A stretch of DNA of 64,000 nucleotides from Kineococcus endophyticus (GTDB lineage Bacteria; Actinomycetota; Actinomycetes; Actinomycetales; Kineococcaceae), in NCBI RefSeq assembly GCF_040796495.1, contig NZ_JBFNQN010000002.1:248001-312000 (forward strand), read 5' to 3'. This document shows positions 59,653-64,000 of the stretch, in pieces (the stretch's first letter is position 1; each line of letters starts with the position of its first letter). The notes below the pieces were generated by a model that was given only the letters and a program-made list of their open reading frames with translations, did not search any database and had not been told where the DNA came from. The translations under genes and the position numbers were made by a program.

Positions 59653-61944
59653 GTGCGATTGGCTGAGCAGCTCGACGGCAAGCGGTTCCTCCTGACCGGG
59701 GTGACGGGCTTCATCGGTGAGGCGCTGCTGCAGCGCCTGCTCGTCGACCTGCCCTCCACGACCGCCGTCGCGCTGGTGCGTCCCAAGCCCGGCCAGAGCG
59801 GCGAGGACCGCCTCCGCTCGGTGCTGCGCAAGCCGATCTTCCGCGCCGCCGGTGAGGCCGACGACCTGCTGAAGACGCGCGTCGAGGCGCTCGAGGGCGA
59901 CCTGTCGAACGTGCCCGAGCTGCCCTCCGACATCGACGTCGTCGTGCACTGCGCCGGGGACGTCTCGTTCGACCCGCTCATCCAGGACGCCTTCACGACC
60001 AACGTCACGGGGACCCGGGCGCTCGTCGAGCGCACGCTGGAGGCCGGCGAGCGCGGCGGCCGCACCGTCCACTACGTCCACGTCTCGACCGCCTACGTCG
60101 GCGGTCGCCGTCGCGGCGCCGTCCCCGAGCGGGCCGTGGAGCACCAGGTCGACTGGCGCACCGAGACCGAGTCGGGCCTGCGGCTGGCCGCGCGCATCGA
60201 GGAGGACTCCCGCCTCGAGGGTCGCCTGCGGGAGTTCCTGCGCGCCGCCGAGCGCGACCACGGCCGGGCGGGCCCGCTGAGCGTGGCCGCCGGCGCCGAG
60301 GAGCGCCGCGTCGCGTGGGTCACCGCGCAGCAGAAGGCAGCGGGCAAGGAGCGCGCCCGGACGCTGGGCTGGACCGACTGCTACACGTTCACCAAGGCGA
60401 TGGGCGAGCGGCTCGTCGAGGAGATCGCGGCCCCCGTCATCCCCACGACGATCCTGCGTCCGAGCATCGTCGAGTCCGCGGTCAAGCACCCGCACCCGGG
60501 GTGGATCGAGGGCTTCAAGATGGCGGAGCCGATCATCCTGGCCTACGGCCGCGGGGAGCTCACCGAGTTCCCGGCGGCTCCCGACTCCGTCATCGACGTC
60601 GTGCCGATCGACCACGTCGTCAACGCGATCGTCGTGGCCGCCGCGACGCCGCCGCCGCTGTCGCAGCCGGCGTACTACCACGTGAGCTCGGGCAGCCGGA
60701 ACCCGCTGACGTTCCGCGACGTGTACGAGTTCATCCGCGAGTACTTCACCGAGCACCCCTTCGACTCCTCCCCCGCCGTCATGCCGACGTGGGACTTCCC
60801 CGGCGGCCGCGCCGTCGAGCGCAAGGTGCGCGCCGGCGAGCTGCTGACGAGCGCGGGCAACCGCGTGCTGGCCCTGGCCCCGCGGTCGTCCCGGGTGCGC
60901 GAGGTCTCGCGCAAGCTCGACAAGGCCCAGGGCCAGGTCGAGTTCGCCCGGCGGTACATGGACCTGTACAAGGCGTACACGGAGGCCGAGCTGCGCTTCG
61001 TCGACGACCGGACCCTGGCGCTGCACCGGACTCTGGACCCGGCCGACGTCGAGATGTGGGGCTTCGACACCTCCGAGGTCGACTGGGACCACTACTGGCT
61101 CGAGTCGCACTGCCCGAGCGTCACGGCGCAGATGCGCAAGTACGACGAGATCCGCCGCCGGCGCACGCAGGCCGCCGCCAGCGGGCCGCGCGAGCTGCGC
61201 CCCGCGACCGAGGGGTCCGCGCCCGTCCTGGCCGTCTTCGACCTCGCCGGGACGCTGCTGCCGGGCACGGTCGTCGACACGTACCTGACGCTGCGGCTGT
61301 CCTCCCTGGACGCTCCCGCCCGCATCGCGGAGTTCGGCCGGATCATGCGTCACCTGCCGGGCTGGATCGCGGCCGAGCGCCGGGACCGCGGGAGCTTCCT
61401 GCGCTCGCTGTTCCGCGGGTACGCGGGCGTGGACCTGGACGCCCTGGAGGAGTACGTCGACGACGTCTTCGCCCCCTCCTTCCTGCAGCAGGTGTCCTCG
61501 GACGCGCTGCGCCGCATCCAGGCCCACCGCGACGCCGGGCACCGGACGATCCTCATGACGGGGGACGTCCGCCAGGTGACCCGCCCGCTGGAGGGGCTGT
61601 TCGACGAGGTCGTCTGCACCGAGCTCGACGAGGTGGTGCAGGACGGCCACCGGGTCGCCAGCGGCTTCCTCACGTCCCCACCCCTCGTCGGTGAGGCGCG
61701 CGCGGCCTGGCTGCGCCGGTACGCCGAGGTGGAGGGGGCCAACCTGGCCGCGAGCTACGCCTACGCCGACTCCCACGTCGACATCCCGCTGCTGAAGACC
61801 GTCGGCAACCCGAGCGCGGTCTCCCCCGACGTCCCGCTGTTCCGCGTGGCGCGCGCGTCCCGCTGGCCGGTGGCCGACTGGGCGGCCTCGTCCCCCACCC
61901 GCCGGCTGCGCGTGCCGCAGCAGGTGCTGGCGGGCACGGACTGA
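59653..61944 (+). CDS. Fatty-acyl-CoA-reductase-like SDR fused to a degenerate HAD-IB domain
   Basis: This 763-aa protein starts with an extended SDR of the fatty acyl reductase (NAD-binding_4) type: FLLTGVTGFIGEALLQRLL, VVHCAGDVSFD, VHVSTAYVGG and CYTFTKAMGERL (YxxxK), then PTTILRPSIVESA and a FAR C-terminal region to about 520. Residues 530-750 are an HAD-IB domain. Its motif I is FDLAGTLL, so the first Asp is kept but the +2 Asp is Ala; the motif III Lys is Arg (GEARAAWL); motif IV ADSHVDIPLL is intact. Phosphatase activity is doubtful. GTG 59653 follows CAGGAT by 7 nt. plsC lies downstream, which suggests a lipid role. Confidence 0.85.
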   Translation: MRLAEQLDGKRFLLTGVTGFIGEALLQRLLVDLPSTTAVALVRPKPGQSGEDRLRSVLRKPIFRAAGEADDLLKTRVEALEGDLSNVPELPSDIDVVVHCAGDVSFDPLIQDAFTTNVTGTRALVERTLEAGERGGRTVHYVHVSTAYVGGRRRGAVPERAVEHQVDWRTETESGLRLAARIEEDSRLEGRLREFLRAAERDHGRAGPLSVAAGAEERRVAWVTAQQKAAGKERARTLGWTDCYTFTKAMGERLVEEIAAPVIPTTILRPSIVESAVKHPHPGWIEGFKMAEPIILAYGRGELTEFPAAPDSVIDVVPIDHVVNAIVVAAATPPPLSQPAYYHVSSGSRNPLTFRDVYEFIREYFTEHPFDSSPAVMPTWDFPGGRAVERKVRAGELLTSAGNRVLALAPRSSRVREVSRKLDKAQGQVEFARRYMDLYKAYTEAELRFVDDRTLALHRTLDPADVEMWGFDTSEVDWDHYWLESHCPSVTAQMRKYDEIRRRRTQAAASGPRELRPATEGSAPVLAVFDLAGTLLPGTVVDTYLTLRLSSLDAPARIAEFGRIMRHLPGWIAAERRDRGSFLRSLFRGYAGVDLDALEEYVDDVFAPSFLQQVSSDALRRIQAHRDAGHRTILMTGDVRQVTRPLEGLFDEVVCTELDEVVQDGHRVASGFLTSPPLVGEARAAWLRRYAEVEGANLAASYAYADSHVDIPLLKTVGNPSAVSPDVPLFRVARASRWPVADWAASSPTRRLRVPQQVLAGTD

Positions 61945-61995
61945 GGCCACGGATCGAGGACACGGGTGCAGGGGCCGGGTCGGTGGTGGCGGACC

Positions 61996-62013
61996 GGCCC
62001 CCGGGCGGGGGCC
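61996..62013. terminator. GC-rich hairpin before plsC
   Basis: GGCCCCC (61996-62002), GGGC, GGGGGCC (62007-62013) is a perfect stem 52 bases after the FAR-HAD stop. It could terminate that transcript; it also abuts the CAGGAT box of the next promoter. Confidence 0.5.
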
Positions 62014-62030
62014 GTGGCAGGATGCCCCCT

Positions 62031-62090
62031 GTGAACTCCGCACCGCCAGTGACCGCCGGTGTGTCGAGGACCGAAGGATGGCGAGGCTGA
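62031..62090 (+). CDS. Possible 19-aa leaderless leader peptide overlapping plsC
   Basis: GTG 62031 lies 7 nt after CAGGAT (62018-62023), exactly like the other leaderless genes here. It opens a 19-codon frame, MNSAPPVTAGVSRTEGWRG, ending at TGA 62088-62090, 13 nt inside plsC and in another frame. It may be a coupling leader peptide or chance. Confidence 0.3.
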   Translation: MNSAPPVTAGVSRTEGWRG

Positions 62091-62839
62091 TGGGGATCCC
62101 GCGACCGACCCGGATCGTGCGCGCACTGCCGTTGCTGCGCAAGCACTCCACCGGACCGTCCGAGCCCGACGAGGGCGGCCGCTCGGTCCACCGCAACGAC
62201 TGGGTGCGCTCGGGGCCGGCCACGGCCGTCCGCGCCACCCTGCAGCGCGGTCTGATGACCCCGCTCATGAAGTCCCAGGTGCGCATCCACGTGCACAACG
62301 TCGAGGCGCTGGACCGGCTCGGGACCGCTGCCGTCCTGGTCGCCAACCACTCCTCCCACCTCGACGCGCCCGTCATCCTCGAGGCGCTGGGGGCGCGCCG
62401 GCGCCGCCGGGTGGCCATCGCCGCGGCCGCGGACTACTTCTTCGACGTCTGGTGGCGCGCGGCGCCCTCGGGCCTCGTCATCGGCACCTACCCCCTGGAA
62501 CGGCGCGGCGGTCGGGGCCCGAACCCGTCCTCCCAGCTGCTGGCGGACGGCTGGAGCCTGGTGATCTTCGCCGAGGGCGGGCGCAGCTACACGGGCGAGA
62601 TGCGGCCCTTCAAGAAGGGGGCGGCCTACCTCGCGCTCGACGCCGGTGTGCCCGTCGTCCCGATCGCGCTGCGCGGCACCTTCGAGGCCATGCCCCCGAA
62701 GAAGAACTGGCCCGTCAAGGGCCGGCCGGACATCCACGTCACCTTCGGCGAACCCCTCCACGGTCGCGAGGGCGAACGCGCCGGCGACTTCACCACCCGC
62801 ATCGAGGAAGCCGTCGCGAAGCTGCTCGCCAACAGCTGA
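62078..62839 (+). CDS. plsC: 1-acyl-sn-glycerol-3-phosphate acyltransferase (PlsC family)
   Basis: This 253-aa membrane-associated acyltransferase would convert lysophosphatidate to phosphatidate or acylate a related lipid. Motif I is VANHSSHLDAPV (NHxxxxD), then IGTYPLERRG, IFAEGGRSYTGEMRPFKKGAAYLA (motif III) and VPVVPIALRGT (motif IV). ATG 62078 has GAGGA 7 nt upstream. Placed directly after the FAR-HAD fusion, it suggests a joint lipid-modifying function, perhaps wax, ether or glycolipid-type products (inference). Confidence 0.89.
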   Translation: MARLMGIPRPTRIVRALPLLRKHSTGPSEPDEGGRSVHRNDWVRSGPATAVRATLQRGLMTPLMKSQVRIHVHNVEALDRLGTAAVLVANHSSHLDAPVILEALGARRRRRVAIAAAADYFFDVWWRAAPSGLVIGTYPLERRGGRGPNPSSQLLADGWSLVIFAEGGRSYTGEMRPFKKGAAYLALDAGVPVVPIALRGTFEAMPPKKNWPVKGRPDIHVTFGEPLHGREGERAGDFTTRIEEAVAKLLANS

Positions 62840-62853
62840 CACCCGGCCCCGCG

Positions 62854-62869
62854 CGTGATCTGCGTCACG
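62854..62869. promoter_or_regulatory. Candidate Crp (cAMP receptor protein) site
   Basis: CGTGA (62854-62858), 6-nt spacer, TCACG (62865-62869): a perfect match to the GTGA-N6-TCAC half-sites of Crp. It is about 90 bases upstream of the riboswitch and in front of an rpf gene; Crp control of rpfA is established in mycobacteria and Streptomyces. Confidence 0.55.
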
Positions 62870-62940
62870 AACGAGCGGTTGCGGCCGCTCAGTGCCGCGG
62901 GTCCAGGTCACGGGCAGGTCGCGGGACGGTGTACGCCAGG

Positions 62941-63831
<891 letters not shown>

Positions 63832-63866
63832 CGCACCCCCGGGCCTGAGCGCCCGCAGACGTGACC

Positions 63867-63900
63867 CGCCCCGGGTCCGGCCTCGGCCGGGCCCGGGGCG
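63867..63900 (+). terminator. Hairpin terminator after rpf
   Basis: CGCCCCGGGTCCGG (63867-63880) pairs with CCGGGCCCGGGGCG (63887-63900), with one G-T wobble, around a 6-nt loop, and is followed by TT. It lies 36 bases after the rpf stop. Confidence 0.75.
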
Positions 63901-63980
63901 TTCGTCGTCCGGGCGCTGGGAGCCGAGCGGGTCTCACGCGGTGACGTCCAGCTCGCAGGAGGACGTCCGCCGGCGTCGAC

Positions 63981-64000
63981 TCACTCCAGGTAGTCGCGCA
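63981..64000 (-). CDS. Possible 3' end of a leftward gene (partial)
   Basis: On the minus strand the last bases read CGC GAC TAC CTG GAG TGA, a plausible C-terminus (RDYLE) of a gene that starts outside the window and would converge on rpf. Five codons cannot establish it. Confidence 0.25.

Noticed and set aside
57346-62418. A single 1,690-codon open frame on the minus strand
   Set aside because: Only the part from ATG 59520 to 57346 is CstA. The upstream part is antisense to the FAR-HAD and plsC genes, is low-complexity Arg/Val/Gly-rich, and stays open because stop codons are rare in very GC-rich DNA.

Overview
The window is very GC-rich DNA with dense, mostly GTG-initiated genes and short or overlapping operons. 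Genes typical of Actinomycetota are present: DprE1, an Rpf muralytic enzyme, an F420-dependent LLM oxidoreductase, GlnA-like ligases, sugar importers without their own ATPase, and a stand-alone LigD polymerase domain. A Kineosporiales/Kineococcus-like genome is my best guess from gene content, but it is an inference. No rRNA, tRNA, CRISPR array, prophage or insertion sequence was seen. The window looks chromosomal: core genes mixed with catabolic and regulatory islands.

Layout. 1-3.1 kb: a SpoIIE-type phosphatase/kinase stress switch (cut by the window edge) divergent from a STAS anti-anti-sigma factor. 3.1-8.2 kb: fbaA, a DJ-1/PfpI protein, an F420 oxidoreductase, a membrane protein and a PLP decarboxylase. 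8.2-11 kb: a hutD / sarcosine-oxidase-like / carbamoylase-like operon. 11-15.5 kb: an orphan ORF, a secreted esterase and a 953-aa FAD/Fe-S 2-hydroxyacid dehydrogenase. 15.6-18.3 kb: an NAD-kinase-like/SPFH operon divergent from a Nudix-winged-helix (NrtR-like) regulator, with two 21-bp operators between them. 18.3-20.9 kb: an ABC-2 exporter. 21-28.6 kb: TerC-like protein, small membrane proteins, a yczE/MocR pair and a reductase/TetR pair, several with clear palindromic operators.

28.6-35.2 kb is a six-gene operon that reads as a complete gamma-glutamylation route for ethanolamine: FadR-type regulator, glutamine-synthetase-like ligase, aldehyde dehydrogenase, SDR, gamma-glutamyl hydrolase and ethanolamine permease. 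35.3-41.6 kb is a GH127 beta-L-arabinofuranosidase/ABC importer operon with a divergent LacI regulator. 41.6-43.8 kb holds a formamidase-like enzyme and the LigD polymerase domain. 43.8-47.4 kb is a second LacI/ABC importer locus in which a truncated substrate-binding lipoprotein is fused in frame to a permease lacking its first membrane segment; this is the most unusual single gene here.

47.4-57 kb carries a 101-bp compound palindrome, PhzF, Nudix and GNAT enzymes, an aldo/keto reductase with a 15-bp minisatellite divergent from an HxlR regulator, a TPR-diguanylate cyclase, dprE1 (with Ala at the benzothiazinone-target Cys position), deoC and several small proteins. 57.1-59.5 kb is cstA with its YbdD partner. 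59.6-62.8 kb is a fatty-acyl-reductase/HAD fusion followed by plsC. The window ends with an rpf gene preceded by a Crp-type site and a ydaO (c-di-AMP) riboswitch. About ten genes begin with GTG placed 6-8 nt after a -10-like hexamer, suggesting widespread leaderless transcription.
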